Below, in pieces: positions 1 through 8,126 of a DNA stretch of 23,410 nucleotides. Each line of letters opens with the position of its first letter. Position 1 is the stretch's first letter. The position numbers and the translations under genes were made by a program. Source of the stretch: an uncultured Balneolaceae bacterium (GTDB lineage Bacteria; Bacteroidota; Rhodothermia; Balneolales; Balneolaceae); contig CALKWT010000081.1 of assembly GCA_938003885.1 (NCBI GenBank), positions 1 to 23,410 of the forward strand. Direction: 5' to 3'. Under the pieces are notes generated by a model. The model searched no databases and was not told where the DNA came from. It saw nothing but the letters and a program-made list of their open reading frames with translations.

Positions 1-314
1 TCAGGCAGATCCAGAATCTCAGCAAGCAGGGGAATTTTCTCGCTGTCGAATTTTGAAGGGGTAATTGTTGCCGAGTAGATCGGTTCATTCTCCACAAGAA
101 TGACACCGTTGCGGTCGTAGATCAGCCCGCGGGCCGGACTCACCACTTCCATTCGGAGTGAATTTTGCATACTCATCGGAGAGTAGGTTTCGTAATCCAG
201 GATTTGAAGATGAAAAATCCGTCCGATCAGGATGATACTCCCGATCAATATGACAAACTGCATGACCCGGATAGACGCCTTGTGCTTCTCCTGTAGGTTT
301 GTTGCTGTATTCAT
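1..314 (-). CDS. mrdA: Penicillin-binding protein 2 (MrdA), N-terminal part, cut by window edge
   Basis: This is the first 104 codons of a class B penicillin-binding protein, the transpeptidase that cross-links peptidoglycan during elongation together with RodA and MreBCD. The reading frame starts at the ATG at 314-312 and stays open to position 1. A cytoplasmic tail of about 17 residues is followed by one hydrophobic membrane anchor (about residues 18-32). The early PBP2 signature SPARGLIYDRNGVILVENEP comes next and matches the start of the PBP dimerisation domain. The catalytic domain lies outside the window. The start codon overlaps the mreD stop as ATGA, so translation is probably coupled to mreD. 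Its place after mreBCD makes MrdA much more likely than the division PBP3 (FtsI). Confidence 0.9.
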   Translation of the reverse strand, partial: MNTATNLQEKHKASIRVMQFVILIGSIILIGRIFHLQILDYETYSPMSMQNSLRMEVVSPARGLIYDRNGVILVENEPIYSATITPSKFDSEKIPLLAEILDLP

Positions 315-790
315 TGGATACGCCCCTCCAGCGACAGATGGAGCAGACTACCCAATATGGCTGTATAAATTGAGCTATATAGAATAAACTGCATATATAG
401 AAATCCCGTTGAATAAAGATCCGAGAAAATCGTGACACCCGCAAAAATCGTGTTGTGGAGAAGAGCACTGAGAAAAAGGATGGCCAGTACCTGCCACAAC
501 AGGAGCTGTTTCTCTTTTATACGGTTTAAATAGCCGTGTAGTATAAAAACCAGCAAGGTTTTTGAGAACATATGCAAGCCCCAGAGATCTGTATAGGCAT
601 CCGTCAACAGGCCGAAAATAGCAGCATAAATGAGGCAGAGGGTCTTATCCCTTCTGATACAGAGCCATACAATATAGACGAGAACCAGATCTGCTGTAGC
701 ACCAAAAATCTGAAGATGTCGCAGCAAGACGATCTGGATAGCAATCAGTAAGATCCCGTATAGAAAAAGACGCAGGCTTCCCGTTTTCAT
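311..790 (-). CDS. mreD: Rod shape-determining protein MreD
   Basis: A 159-residue, strongly hydrophobic protein with about five predicted membrane segments and short charged loops, the usual size and profile of MreD. MreD is an inner-membrane part of the elongasome that works with MreB, MreC, RodA and PBP2. MreD sequences are poorly conserved, so the call rests on hydropathy, length and position between mreC and mrdA. It is tightly packed: its ATG overlaps the mreC stop as ATGA (790-787 region), and its own TGA overlaps the mrdA start in the same way. No catalytic motif is expected or seen. Confidence 0.88.
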   Translation of the reverse strand: MKTGSLRLFLYGILLIAIQIVLLRHLQIFGATADLVLVYIVWLCIRRDKTLCLIYAAIFGLLTDAYTDLWGLHMFSKTLLVFILHGYLNRIKEKQLLLWQVLAILFLSALLHNTIFAGVTIFSDLYSTGFLYMQFILYSSIYTAILGSLLHLSLEGRIQ

Positions 791-1617
791 CAGAATAATT
801 CCTGTTGAAGTTCGTTCAGATTCTTAATTGTACTGTCCGGTGTAAAATTCATTACAAACCCTTCTGCAAGTGTTGAAAGGTCCGCAAATGCACGAATGTA
901 AATGGTCTGCGTTTCCACTCCCTGACTTCTGTCAATTCTGGTAACTTCCCCGATGGGTATACCGAAAGGGAACCGGTTGCTGAAGCGGGAGGTGACAACG
1001 GTTTCACCAATTTCAACCTCCACTGTCTCTGGTACAAAATGCATGACCAGTTCTCGCATGGAGCTGCCCGGCCAGGTGACAATACCGTACGCACGGCTTC
1101 CCTCGATCTCGGCACTTACCCTGAACATAGTATGAGAGTAGGGTAAAACCTGGGAGTATTTTTTATCCGTAATGATGATCTGGCCCACGATACCCTCCGC
1201 ATTGAGTACCGGCATGCCCACCTTCACACTATCCTCGGTTCCCGCATTCACCGTGAGAGAGTTATTGATCCCGGTGATATCTTTTGCCACAATATTGACC
1301 GGGATGAGTGGCCAGGACGACTCTTCCCGAAGGTCAAGCAACTCCCTCAAAACCCGGTTTTGCTGCTCTACGGAGCGCAACTGGCTCAGCTCATCCTGCA
1401 AAAGGATGTTCTGACGCTGGAGATAGGTATTGGTAGAGATCGCCTGACGATAAATGCGGATGTTGGAGAGAGGTTCCTCAAGATAACTCAGCAGTGTGAT
1501 GGTCACCTTTCTTATGTTTTGGAGGCCGCCATCATGCCGTTTTGCCATGATACCAATGGAAAGTAACAGCAGTATGGCGGCTATGATATAGTCCCGAACA
1601 TCATATAAACGTCGCAT
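790..1617 (-). CDS. mreC: Rod shape-determining protein MreC
   Basis: A 275-residue bitopic membrane protein that scaffolds the elongasome in the periplasm and activates PBP2/RodA. One N-terminal membrane helix (about residues 10-25) is followed by a coiled coil (about 60-98, rich in Leu, Gln, Glu and Arg). Two beta-barrel subdomains come next. Family signatures are visible: NAGTEDSVKVGMPVLNAEG (about 124-142) and the later GETVVTS...FPFGIPIGEV (about 204-225). Length is normal and there is no disruption. It lies 18 nt after mreB and overlaps mreD by 4 nt, so the genes are almost certainly one operon. Confidence 0.93.
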   Translation of the reverse strand: MRRLYDVRDYIIAAILLLLSIGIMAKRHDGGLQNIRKVTITLLSYLEEPLSNIRIYRQAISTNTYLQRQNILLQDELSQLRSVEQQNRVLRELLDLREESSWPLIPVNIVAKDITGINNSLTVNAGTEDSVKVGMPVLNAEGIVGQIIITDKKYSQVLPYSHTMFRVSAEIEGSRAYGIVTWPGSSMRELVMHFVPETVEVEIGETVVTSRFSNRFPFGIPIGEVTRIDRSQGVETQTIYIRAFADLSTLAEGFVMNFTPDSTIKNLNELQQELF

Positions 1618-1635
1618 TCACAGGGCTCTGCTATT

Positions 1636-2700
1636 TCAGGTAATTACCGTTCTGTAGTAATTCAGATCTTCAAGTATTTCTCCGGTACCCCGTACAACAG
1701 CTGTTAATGGATCTTCCGCTATATGTACGGGCAGATCTGTTGTCTCCATGATCAGTCGGTCAAGGTTCTTAAGAAGTGCACCCCCTCCCGTAAGCATAAT
1801 ACCCCGGTCCAGGATATCCGCGGAAAGTTCCGGAGGGGTCTGCTCAAGAGATTTGGTAATGGCTTCTACAATCGTGTTGACAGATTCAGAGATCGCTTCA
1901 CGCACATCTTTAGAAGTTACCTGGCGGGTACGAGGCACTCCGTTAACCAGATCCCGCCCCTTGGTGATCATCTCGATCTCTTCGTCAAGGGGTGTTGCGG
2001 AGCCGATTTCGCATTTGATTCTTTCTGAAGTTCGTTCCCCTATCAACAGGTTATGGTTTCTTCGGAAATAGTTGACGATATCATCATTCAGTTCATCTCC
2101 GCCAAGCCGTACCGACTGCGCATGAACAATTCCCGAGAGTGCAATCACCGCAATTTCAGTGGTACCTCCCCCGATATCCACAATCATGTTTCCTACCGGT
2201 TCATGTACATTCAGGCCAATTCCGATGGCAGCGGCCATGGGTTCATCGACCAGATACACTTCCTTGGCACCCGCATGTTCAGCGCTATCACGGACCGCTC
2301 TCCGCTCTACTTCTGTGATTCCGCTGGGTACACAAACCACCATCTGCCGGGTCGTGGAGTACCACTTCATCTTCACCTTTTTGATCATGTTTCGAATCAT
2401 CTGTTCGGCGACTTCAAAGTCGGCAATCACACCATCCCGCAGGGGGCGTACCGTACGGATATTTCCGTGAGTCTTCTCATGCATCAGCCTGGCTTCGTGG
2501 CCGGTTGCCACAGGTTCATTGCGATTGTTTAATGCAACGATGGATGGTTCATTCAATACAATTCCTTGTCCGCGGGCATAAACAAGTGTATTGGCTGTGC
2601 CGAGGTCGATAGCGATATCTGTATAGAGAAAGTCAAACAGCCCTTTTTTCTTTTGATTATTTTTTGATTTTACAGGCGTTGTGGTGTAATTGCTCGACAT
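1636..2700 (-). CDS. mreB: Rod shape-determining protein MreB (bacterial actin)
   Basis: An actin-like ATPase that forms membrane-associated filaments and directs lateral wall synthesis. With the start used here it has 354 residues. The actin-fold nucleotide motifs are in order: phosphate-1 DLGTANTLVY (about 32-41), phosphate-2 DIGGGTTEIA (about 175-184) and adenosine LTGGGALL (about 303-310). The hinge region EPMAAAIG is near 153. The frame is open 14 codons further, to 2742. I chose the ATG at 2700 because a -7-like element at 2740-2747 overlaps the longer start, and because the longer start would add an unusual N-terminal extension. It is the first gene of the mreBCD-mrdA set and lies 100 nt after purH. 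Confidence 0.96.
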   Translation of the reverse strand: MSSNYTTTPVKSKNNQKKKGLFDFLYTDIAIDLGTANTLVYARGQGIVLNEPSIVALNNRNEPVATGHEARLMHEKTHGNIRTVRPLRDGVIADFEVAEQMIRNMIKKVKMKWYSTTRQMVVCVPSGITEVERRAVRDSAEHAGAKEVYLVDEPMAAAIGIGLNVHEPVGNMIVDIGGGTTEIAVIALSGIVHAQSVRLGGDELNDDIVNYFRRNHNLLIGERTSERIKCEIGSATPLDEEIEMITKGRDLVNGVPRTRQVTSKDVREAISESVNTIVEAITKSLEQTPPELSADILDRGIMLTGGGALLKNLDRLIMETTDLPVHIAEDPLTAVVRGTGEILEDLNYYRTVIT

Positions 2701-2739
2701 TAGGTGATTAGCTTTAGTAATTAACAATGCGGAAGAGAC

Positions 2740-2747
2740 CAAAAATA
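2740..2747 (-). promoter_or_regulatory. Candidate Bacteroidota-type -7 element before mreB
   Basis: On the minus strand the eight bases read TATTTTTG, a full match to the TAnnTTTG -7 element known for the Bacteroidota primary sigma factor. A TTTTCG stretch lies about 20 nt upstream, where the -33 TTG-type element is expected, but it is imperfect. Transcription would begin near 2730-2735, about 30 nt before the ATG at 2700. The site sits in the 100-nt purH-mreB gap, so the shape operon may have its own promoter in addition to read-through from purH. Confidence 0.45.
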
Positions 2748-2800
2748 CAGGATTAAAGGCCTATTTGCGAAAATTTTGTTTGGTTTGTTGACAAATAATA

Positions 2801-4375
2801 TTAGTGCTTAAAATGCCGCACACCGGTAAATGCCATGGTCATACCATATTTGTTGGCAGCCCGGATGACTTCTTCATCACGCACACTGCCACCTGGTTGA
2901 ATTACAGCAGTGGCACCCGACTGGGCAGCAGCAATAACGCCATCTGCAAACGGGAAAAAGGCGTCTGAAGCGATCACACTGCCCTTCAGGGAGAGTTCAG
3001 CTTTCATCGCCTTTCGGACAGCGATCACTGAACTGTCTACACGGCTCGTCTGTCCGGTACCGATGCCGCAGGTGGCTCTCCCTTTTGCATACACAATGGC
3101 ATTGGATTTGACATGTTTCACAATGCGCCATGCAAAAAGCATATCCTCCAGCTCAGCTTGTGTGGGTTGTCTCTCCGTGACAATTTTCAAATCAGAGGTG
3201 TGCAAAATGTGGCTGTCCGCCTGCTGATAGAGGGCACCGCCAAAAATGGTGCGCACTTTCACGGCGCTTTCCGACTGTGGATAGCGAAGAATTTTAATCA
3301 ATCGGCGATTTTTTTTCTCTTTCAGAAATTCTGCTACTCCCTCCTGATAATCCGGTGCCAGAATAATTTCGGTGAAAATGGAATCTACAGAACGTGCCGT
3401 TTCCATATCGAGAGTCTGATTGAAAATCACGATACCACCAAATGGGGAAACCGTATCCGTTGCAAATGCGCGGTTGTAAGCTTCGTTGAGCGTGGTTCCG
3501 ATTGCGACCCCACAAGGGACCGTATGCTTGAAGATAGCAGCAGCCGGAACATCCGCGCCCAGGTCAGCCATCAACTCCAGGGCACTGTCGATATCCAGGT
3601 AGTTGTTGTAACTCAGCTCCTTGCCATGGAAACAGTCGATATAGTTGCTCTGCTCTCCATAGACAGAGGCTGGCTGATGGGGATTTTCACCATATCGCAA
3701 CGTAGCGGATAGCGGCAGGGAGAGGTTCAGCTGAGCGGGGTTACCGGGAGTATCGAGCTGATTGAAGTAGTTGGAGATGGCAGCGTCGTAATCGGCGGTG
3801 TGCTGAAAAGCCGCTCTTGCGAAAGATTGTCTGGATGCAAAGGAGACCGATGCCTCCTTTCGATACTCCTCCATGAAGGCGGTGTACTGTTCCGGATCTG
3901 TCAGGATGGCTACATGAGCATAATTTTTGGCGCCTGCACGGATCATGGTGGGGCCGCCGATATCGATATTTTCCGTTGCAATAGCCGGGGTTACATCCGG
4001 ATCGGCCGCAATCTTCTTGAATGGGTAGAGGTTTACAACGACCAGTTCAATCGGTGCGATTTCAAGTTCGTTCAGTTCGTCCAGATCTGGCTGATGGCTG
4101 GTCCTGGCCAGTATTCCTCCGTGAACCGCAGGGTGGAGGGTTTTTACCCGGCCATCCAGACACTCCTGGAAACGGGTTATTTCACTTACATCCTTTACAG
4201 GGATTCCACCCTCCCGGATTTGACGTGCAGTACCCCCGGTACTGATAATCTCCACATTGTTCTGATGCAGAAATTGTGCCAATTCAACAATTCCTGTTTT
4301 ATCGGTGACAGAGAGAAGAGCCCGTTTAATTTTGAGTGGGGTATCAGGGAGGGTATCCAATGGTTTTAAAGACAA
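2801..4375 (-). CDS. purH: Bifunctional AICAR formyltransferase / IMP cyclohydrolase PurH
   Basis: Catalyses the last two steps of de novo IMP synthesis: formyl transfer to AICAR using 10-formyl-THF, then ring closure. At 524 residues it has normal family length. The N-terminal MGS-like cyclohydrolase domain begins with KRALLSVTDKTG (about 17-28). The C-terminal transformylase domain carries RYGENPHQ (227-234), the catalytic Lys-His pair in FKHTVPCG (Lys283-His284), KSNAIVYAKG (about 423-432) and FFPFADGV (about 473-480). No lesions are visible. Its start lies 11 nt after the purN stop, so purN and purH are co-transcribed. The purH-mreB order is familiar from Bacteroidota genomes. Confidence 0.97.
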   Translation of the reverse strand: MSLKPLDTLPDTPLKIKRALLSVTDKTGIVELAQFLHQNNVEIISTGGTARQIREGGIPVKDVSEITRFQECLDGRVKTLHPAVHGGILARTSHQPDLDELNELEIAPIELVVVNLYPFKKIAADPDVTPAIATENIDIGGPTMIRAGAKNYAHVAILTDPEQYTAFMEEYRKEASVSFASRQSFARAAFQHTADYDAAISNYFNQLDTPGNPAQLNLSLPLSATLRYGENPHQPASVYGEQSNYIDCFHGKELSYNNYLDIDSALELMADLGADVPAAAIFKHTVPCGVAIGTTLNEAYNRAFATDTVSPFGGIVIFNQTLDMETARSVDSIFTEIILAPDYQEGVAEFLKEKKNRRLIKILRYPQSESAVKVRTIFGGALYQQADSHILHTSDLKIVTERQPTQAELEDMLFAWRIVKHVKSNAIVYAKGRATCGIGTGQTSRVDSSVIAVRKAMKAELSLKGSVIASDAFFPFADGVIAAAQSGATAVIQPGGSVRDEEVIRAANKYGMTMAFTGVRHFKH

Positions 4376-4386
4376 AACAAAAAAGT

Positions 4387-4965
4387 TTATGAGTTAGTAA
4401 GTTGGGATATTATTTTCGGCAAGAGACGGTGTTCTTGTTTAAGAACCCGGGCGGCCAGTGTTTCCGGTGTATCATCGGGTAAAACGGGAACTTCAACTTT
4501 AGCAATGATGTCCCCTTTGTCATATTCGTTATTCACAAAATGTACCGTACAGCCCGAAGTCTGTTCACCTGCATTGAGTACAGCGCGGTGCACGTTGATT
4601 CCATAAAATCCCTTGCCTCCATATTTGGGTAGCAGGGAAGGGTGGATATTGATGATCTGCTGCGGATAACGGTCTACGACCGACCCGGGAATCATACGAA
4701 GAAATCCGGCCAGGACGATGAGATCCGGTTTCCACTTTTCCAGAGTCTGATGAATTTGGGATGTGAAGGTATCGCTGTTTTGAACATCCAGGATCTTTAC
4801 CGGAATATCATGATTGCGAGCGTGCTCAATAGCACCTGCATCGGGGTTGTCTGTGATCAGTCCTGATATAGTTGCTGACAGGTCTCCCGACTTGATTGCA
4901 TGAATGATTGATAGAAAATTGGAACCGGATCCGGAAGCAAATATTACCAGATTTTTACACATCAC
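4387..4965 (-). CDS. purN: Phosphoribosylglycinamide formyltransferase PurN
   Basis: Transfers a formyl group from 10-formyl-THF to GAR, the third step of de novo purine synthesis. The 192-residue length is typical. The phosphate-binding loop FASGSGSNF is at residues 9-17. The catalytic triad is present: Asn106 and His108 in IINIHPSLLP, and Asp149 in NEYDKGD. A second ATG directly follows the first, so the start is uncertain by one codon. It lies upstream of purH on the same strand. In the 83-nt gap before it, a weak -7-like TATCTTTA occurs at 4989-4996 on the minus strand without a clear -33 partner. Confidence 0.95.
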   Translation of the reverse strand: MMCKNLVIFASGSGSNFLSIIHAIKSGDLSATISGLITDNPDAGAIEHARNHDIPVKILDVQNSDTFTSQIHQTLEKWKPDLIVLAGFLRMIPGSVVDRYPQQIINIHPSLLPKYGGKGFYGINVHRAVLNAGEQTSGCTVHFVNNEYDKGDIIAKVEVPVLPDDTPETLAARVLKQEHRLLPKIISQLTNS

Positions 4966-5018
4966 CTTTTATTCTGAATTATGAGGCGTAAAGATACTGA
5001 AATCCGCAACGGTTTATT

Positions 5019-5037
5019 AGAAAAGATTCTCTTTTCT
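5019..5037 (-). terminator. Short AT-rich hairpin between the AI-2E permease gene and purN
   Basis: The arms AGAAAAGA and TCTTTTCT pair perfectly (8 bp) around a 3-nt loop, 12 nt after the permease stop. No run of T follows it on the minus strand, so it is at best a weak intrinsic terminator. It may instead be a 3'-end stabiliser separating the recA-side operon from purNH. Confidence 0.3.
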
Positions 5038-5048
5038 GTAAAGTAAAA

Positions 5049-6137
5049 TCAGTCAGACTGTTTCACATTTCCACCGCTGGTCCGGAAGATATGGTAGTTA
5101 CTCAGGCTCCAGGAAATCTGGTTAATTGTAATTTTCAGGACCGTGGCGATAGGTATGGCGACCAGCATGCCCAGAATGCCGGCAACCTGGGCTCCGATCA
5201 TGATTATAAACAGAATAGCAACAGGGTGAATGTCAGCAGATTTTGAGAAAATCATCGGCTGGAAAAGGACGTTGTCCAGAACCTGCGCAACGAGAACGGC
5301 GAGGATACAGGGGACGACCAGTGAGAAATCCCCGGTTTCAATAATGGCTATAACAATAGAGAGAAGGTAGCCGAGTATGGGCCCGAAGTAGGGAATGGTG
5401 TTCGCAATTCCAATAGTGATCCCAACCGTTCCGGAGTTACTCAATCCTGCGATAGAGAGAGCGATCCATGAGACCAGGCCGACCAGCGAACATTGGAGAA
5501 GGACACTTCTGAAATACTTTCCCAGCCGCGTTTCAATCTTGTCGATCAGGGTGAGTGTAGTTTCGAAATATGCGTTGGGGACCAGCTGAAGAAGATCGCG
5601 CCTGATTTTGTGACCATCTTTCAAAAAGAAGAAGATGGCAAAGGGGATGACCAGAAATGCAGCAAATAAGTTGGTGAACAGGCCAATCAGATTTCCCAGA
5701 ATATCGGAAAGACGTCCAAAGTTAAAAAGATCGTCTGCCAGTATCGAGATGTTATCCCGGAGGTACCCTTCTGGTATAAAATCAAAGTTTGCGTGCAGAT
5801 GTGCTTCTATCTGAGAAGCGATGAGAATCAGGTTCTCGGTCTGCAGCTGCCGGGTAAGGATCGCTATCTGATTGGCTATAATCGGGATGACGCTGGTGGA
5901 GATCCAGACCACGGTTATCAGAACGGTCGCGAGTACAAGTGAAATGGCAAGCGTCCTGTGCATGCCGGCCACCTGCAGACGATTCACTACAGGGTCGAGG
6001 ATGTAGCTGAAGATGAGTGCGATCAGGGCATAGGCAATCAGGTTACTGAAATTAAACAGCACCATCCCTACGATCACGGCTCCCCCTGCAAAAAGGAGGG
6101 TCTTCAGGAGCCTTTCAAATGTAAGATTTTTAAACAT
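5049..6137 (-). CDS. AI-2E family (PerM-like) membrane permease
   Basis: A 362-residue integral membrane protein of the AI-2E transporter / PerM family (Pfam PF01594). Members have been linked to export of small molecules or to Na+/H+ exchange; the substrate here is unknown. Paired hydrophobic segments lie near residues 10-50 and 62-90. A soluble, partly amphipathic region follows at about 95-140, then about five more membrane segments to the C-terminus. Family motifs are ANTIPYFGPILG (245-256) and QVLDNVLFQPMIFSKS (285-300). Its ATG lies inside the recX stop region (8-nt overlap), so expression is probably coupled to recX. The tie to recombination genes is likely transcriptional rather than functional. 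Confidence 0.9.
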   Translation of the reverse strand: MFKNLTFERLLKTLLFAGGAVIVGMVLFNFSNLIAYALIALIFSYILDPVVNRLQVAGMHRTLAISLVLATVLITVVWISTSVIPIIANQIAILTRQLQTENLILIASQIEAHLHANFDFIPEGYLRDNISILADDLFNFGRLSDILGNLIGLFTNLFAAFLVIPFAIFFFLKDGHKIRRDLLQLVPNAYFETTLTLIDKIETRLGKYFRSVLLQCSLVGLVSWIALSIAGLSNSGTVGITIGIANTIPYFGPILGYLLSIVIAIIETGDFSLVVPCILAVLVAQVLDNVLFQPMIFSKSADIHPVAILFIIMIGAQVAGILGMLVAIPIATVLKITINQISWSLSNYHIFRTSGGNVKQSD

Positions 6138-6834
6138 CGAGTCTGTTCAAAATGTCCGGAAGCACCGAGGTAACTGTCTGAGAAGGATACCCCTTACTCA
6201 TTAAATACCTGTAGATCTTCTGGTTTCTTTTCTGAAGATCTTTTTCTCTGAGGAAGCGGCTTCTCTTTTTCATGGCTAAATCTACACAAATCTGGTGCAG
6301 GTCCAAATTATTCAGCAGATTTTCGATGGAATTTTCTACGATTTCAGAAGAAACCCCTTTCTGGAAAAGGGCCCCTCTGATTTTATTGGGCCCCCACCCG
6401 TTCAGGTTCGCTTTTTCCTGCGCAAATGCCTCCGCAAATTTGGCATCACTGAGCCACTCCTTCTGCGTAAATTCATCCAGAACGATCTCAATATTTTCAG
6501 ATGGAAACTCTTTCCTCTGAAGCTTCTGACGAAGTTCGCGTGTGGAGTGTGCCCGTCTTCCAAGATAACGGAGAGCTGCAGCCCTGATAGCGTGGAACTC
6601 TTCTGCTTCAAGCAGCTTCCCATAGAGCTGTACAGTACAGATCGTTCCCCTGCCGATCTGAAAGCGGGTGAGTGTGTCTGTACTGACTCCTAGTAAAAAA
6701 GTCTCCTTGTGGAAAAGTGAAAAGCGATCCCTGTTTCGCTGCTGAGGTACCAGATCTGTAATTTCAAGAGGGAGCAGATGCTTTACGGTGTCGGCCGGCT
6801 GCGGCTCCCCCTCAGAAATTTTCCGGTTATGCAT
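6130..6834 (-). CDS. recX: Regulatory protein RecX
   Basis: RecX binds RecA filaments and limits their extension. The C-terminal two-thirds shows three-helix RecX repeats, with ALRYLGRRAHSTRELRQKL (about 87-105), a middle repeat around EKANLNGWGPNKIRGALFQK, and RRNQ/YRYLMSKGYPSQTV near the end. The N-terminal 75 residues hold a beta-rich segment seen in many Bacteroidota RecX proteins. I chose the ATG at 6834 (234 residues) because it overlaps the recA stop by 8 nt, exactly as recX overlaps the next gene. An ATG at 6858 (242 residues) has a GGAG-like sequence about 9 nt upstream and is the alternative. Confidence 0.88.
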   Translation of the reverse strand: MHNRKISEGEPQPADTVKHLLPLEITDLVPQQRNRDRFSLFHKETFLLGVSTDTLTRFQIGRGTICTVQLYGKLLEAEEFHAIRAAALRYLGRRAHSTRELRQKLQRKEFPSENIEIVLDEFTQKEWLSDAKFAEAFAQEKANLNGWGPNKIRGALFQKGVSSEIVENSIENLLNNLDLHQICVDLAMKKRSRFLREKDLQKRNQKIYRYLMSKGYPSQTVTSVLPDILNRLDV

Positions 6835-7876
6835 CCTTGACAGCTTCTTGTTTCTCATCGGCCTTCTCCTCAGCCGCTTCTTCCGGCATCAGCCTGTTAC
6901 GAACTGTCTTTTCAATTTGGCTGCAAAGCTCCTCATCCTCTTCCAGGAACTGAATCGCAGCATCTGTACCCTGGCCGATCGGTTCGCCGTCATATCTGTA
7001 CCAGCTCCCTCTTTTCTCGATGATATCGTACTCCACAGCAAGATCCAGAATCTCTGAGACCCTGGAAATTCCCTTGCCATAAAGAATGTTGAATTCAACC
7101 ACTTTGAAGGGAGGAGCCACCTTGTTCTTGGCAATTTTCACTTTTGTACGGTTTCCAAGGACTTCATCTCCTTTCTTGATCGCACCGATCCGTCGAATAT
7201 CAATTCTTACCGAGGAGTAGAACTTCAGTGCTCGTCCACCGGTTGTGGTTTCTGGATTTCCAAACATTACACCAATTTTTTCACGCACCTGGTTGATAAA
7301 TATACAGGCCGTTCTTGTCTTGCTGACTACACCTGTAATTTTTCTGAGTGCCTGGGACATCAGCCTTGCCTGAAGGCCCATGTGGGAATCCCCCATCTCT
7401 CCTTCGAGCTCTGCACGGGGTACCAGGGCAGCCACCGAGTCGATGACGATGACATCCAAAGCACCTGATCGGACCAGGGTTTCCGTAATTTCAAGAGCCT
7501 GTTCACCACTGTCCGGCTGCGATACGAGCAGTTCATCGGTATTAATTCCCAGAGCCCGGGCGTACTTGGCATCAAAGGCGTGTTCTGCATCAATAAATGC
7601 TGCGTAACCCCCTGCTTTTTGTGCCTGTGCAATGACCTGAAGGGCGAGGGTTGTTTTACCACTGGCTTCCGGCCCATAGATTTCTGTAATCCGCCCGCGG
7701 GGGATTCCATTCACCCCCAGTGCGTAATCCACCATAATGGATCCGGTGGAGATGGTCGGAACTTCATTAGGATTATGATCGCCGAGGCGCATCACCGTTC
7801 CTTTGCCATGCTGTTTTTCAATCTGGCCGATTGCAATGTCAATTGCTTTGAGTCTTTGATCTTGTGGAGATGCCAT
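6827..7876 (-). CDS. recA: Recombinase RecA
   Basis: The ATP-dependent strand-exchange protein and SOS co-protease, 349 residues, normal length. The Walker A motif GPEASGKT is at 68-75, the Walker B region VIVIDSVAALVPRAELEGE follows, and the DNA-binding L2 region lies around NQVREKIGVMFGNPETTTGG. The C-terminal tail is acidic and lysine-rich, as is usual. No intein is present. The stop overlaps the recX start. I found no convincing Bacillus-like or E. coli-like LexA box upstream, but the operator is not known for this lineage, so SOS control cannot be judged. Confidence 0.98.
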   Translation of the reverse strand: MASPQDQRLKAIDIAIGQIEKQHGKGTVMRLGDHNPNEVPTISTGSIMVDYALGVNGIPRGRITEIYGPEASGKTTLALQVIAQAQKAGGYAAFIDAEHAFDAKYARALGINTDELLVSQPDSGEQALEITETLVRSGALDVIVIDSVAALVPRAELEGEMGDSHMGLQARLMSQALRKITGVVSKTRTACIFINQVREKIGVMFGNPETTTGGRALKFYSSVRIDIRRIGAIKKGDEVLGNRTKVKIAKNKVAPPFKVVEFNILYGKGISRVSEILDLAVEYDIIEKRGSWYRYDGEPIGQGTDAAIQFLEEDEELCSQIEKTVRNRLMPEEAAEEKADEKQEAVKDA

Positions 7877-7912
7877 AATTTAGAAAGTTTTAATATTGAC
7901 GTTCATTTTCAG

Positions 7913-7920
7913 TAAATATA
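7913..7920 (-). promoter_or_regulatory. Possible -7 element before recA
   Basis: On the minus strand the bases read TATATTTA, seven of eight matches to TAnnTTTG, 37-44 nt before the recA ATG. No good TTG-type -33 element is seen at the expected distance, so this is a weak candidate. The rest of the 250-nt gap up to mnmD is AT-rich in its middle part, with no gene, repeat or strong hairpin that I can support. Confidence 0.25.
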
Positions 7921-8126
7921 CCCACCGGCACTGTCAGTTCATGTCACCCCTTCGGGCAAGAATTTAAATAGACAGAACAACTGAATATATGTGCATTATA
8001 TGTATGAACCAAAAAAAGTGAATTCCTTACAAAAGAAAATTAAAAGATCTTTACATAATCTCCGGAAACTCCCGGCTCCGCTCTACAGTCTCTTCATACT
8101 TATCGGATGCTGCCGGAGTCTCCATG

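Noticed and set aside
2053..2532. 159-codon plus-strand ORF inside mreB
   Set aside because: It lies fully antisense to a well-supported gene and its translation has no domain-like pattern.
3113..3712. 199-codon plus-strand ORF inside purH
   Set aside because: Antisense shadow of purH; low-complexity translation with no family features.
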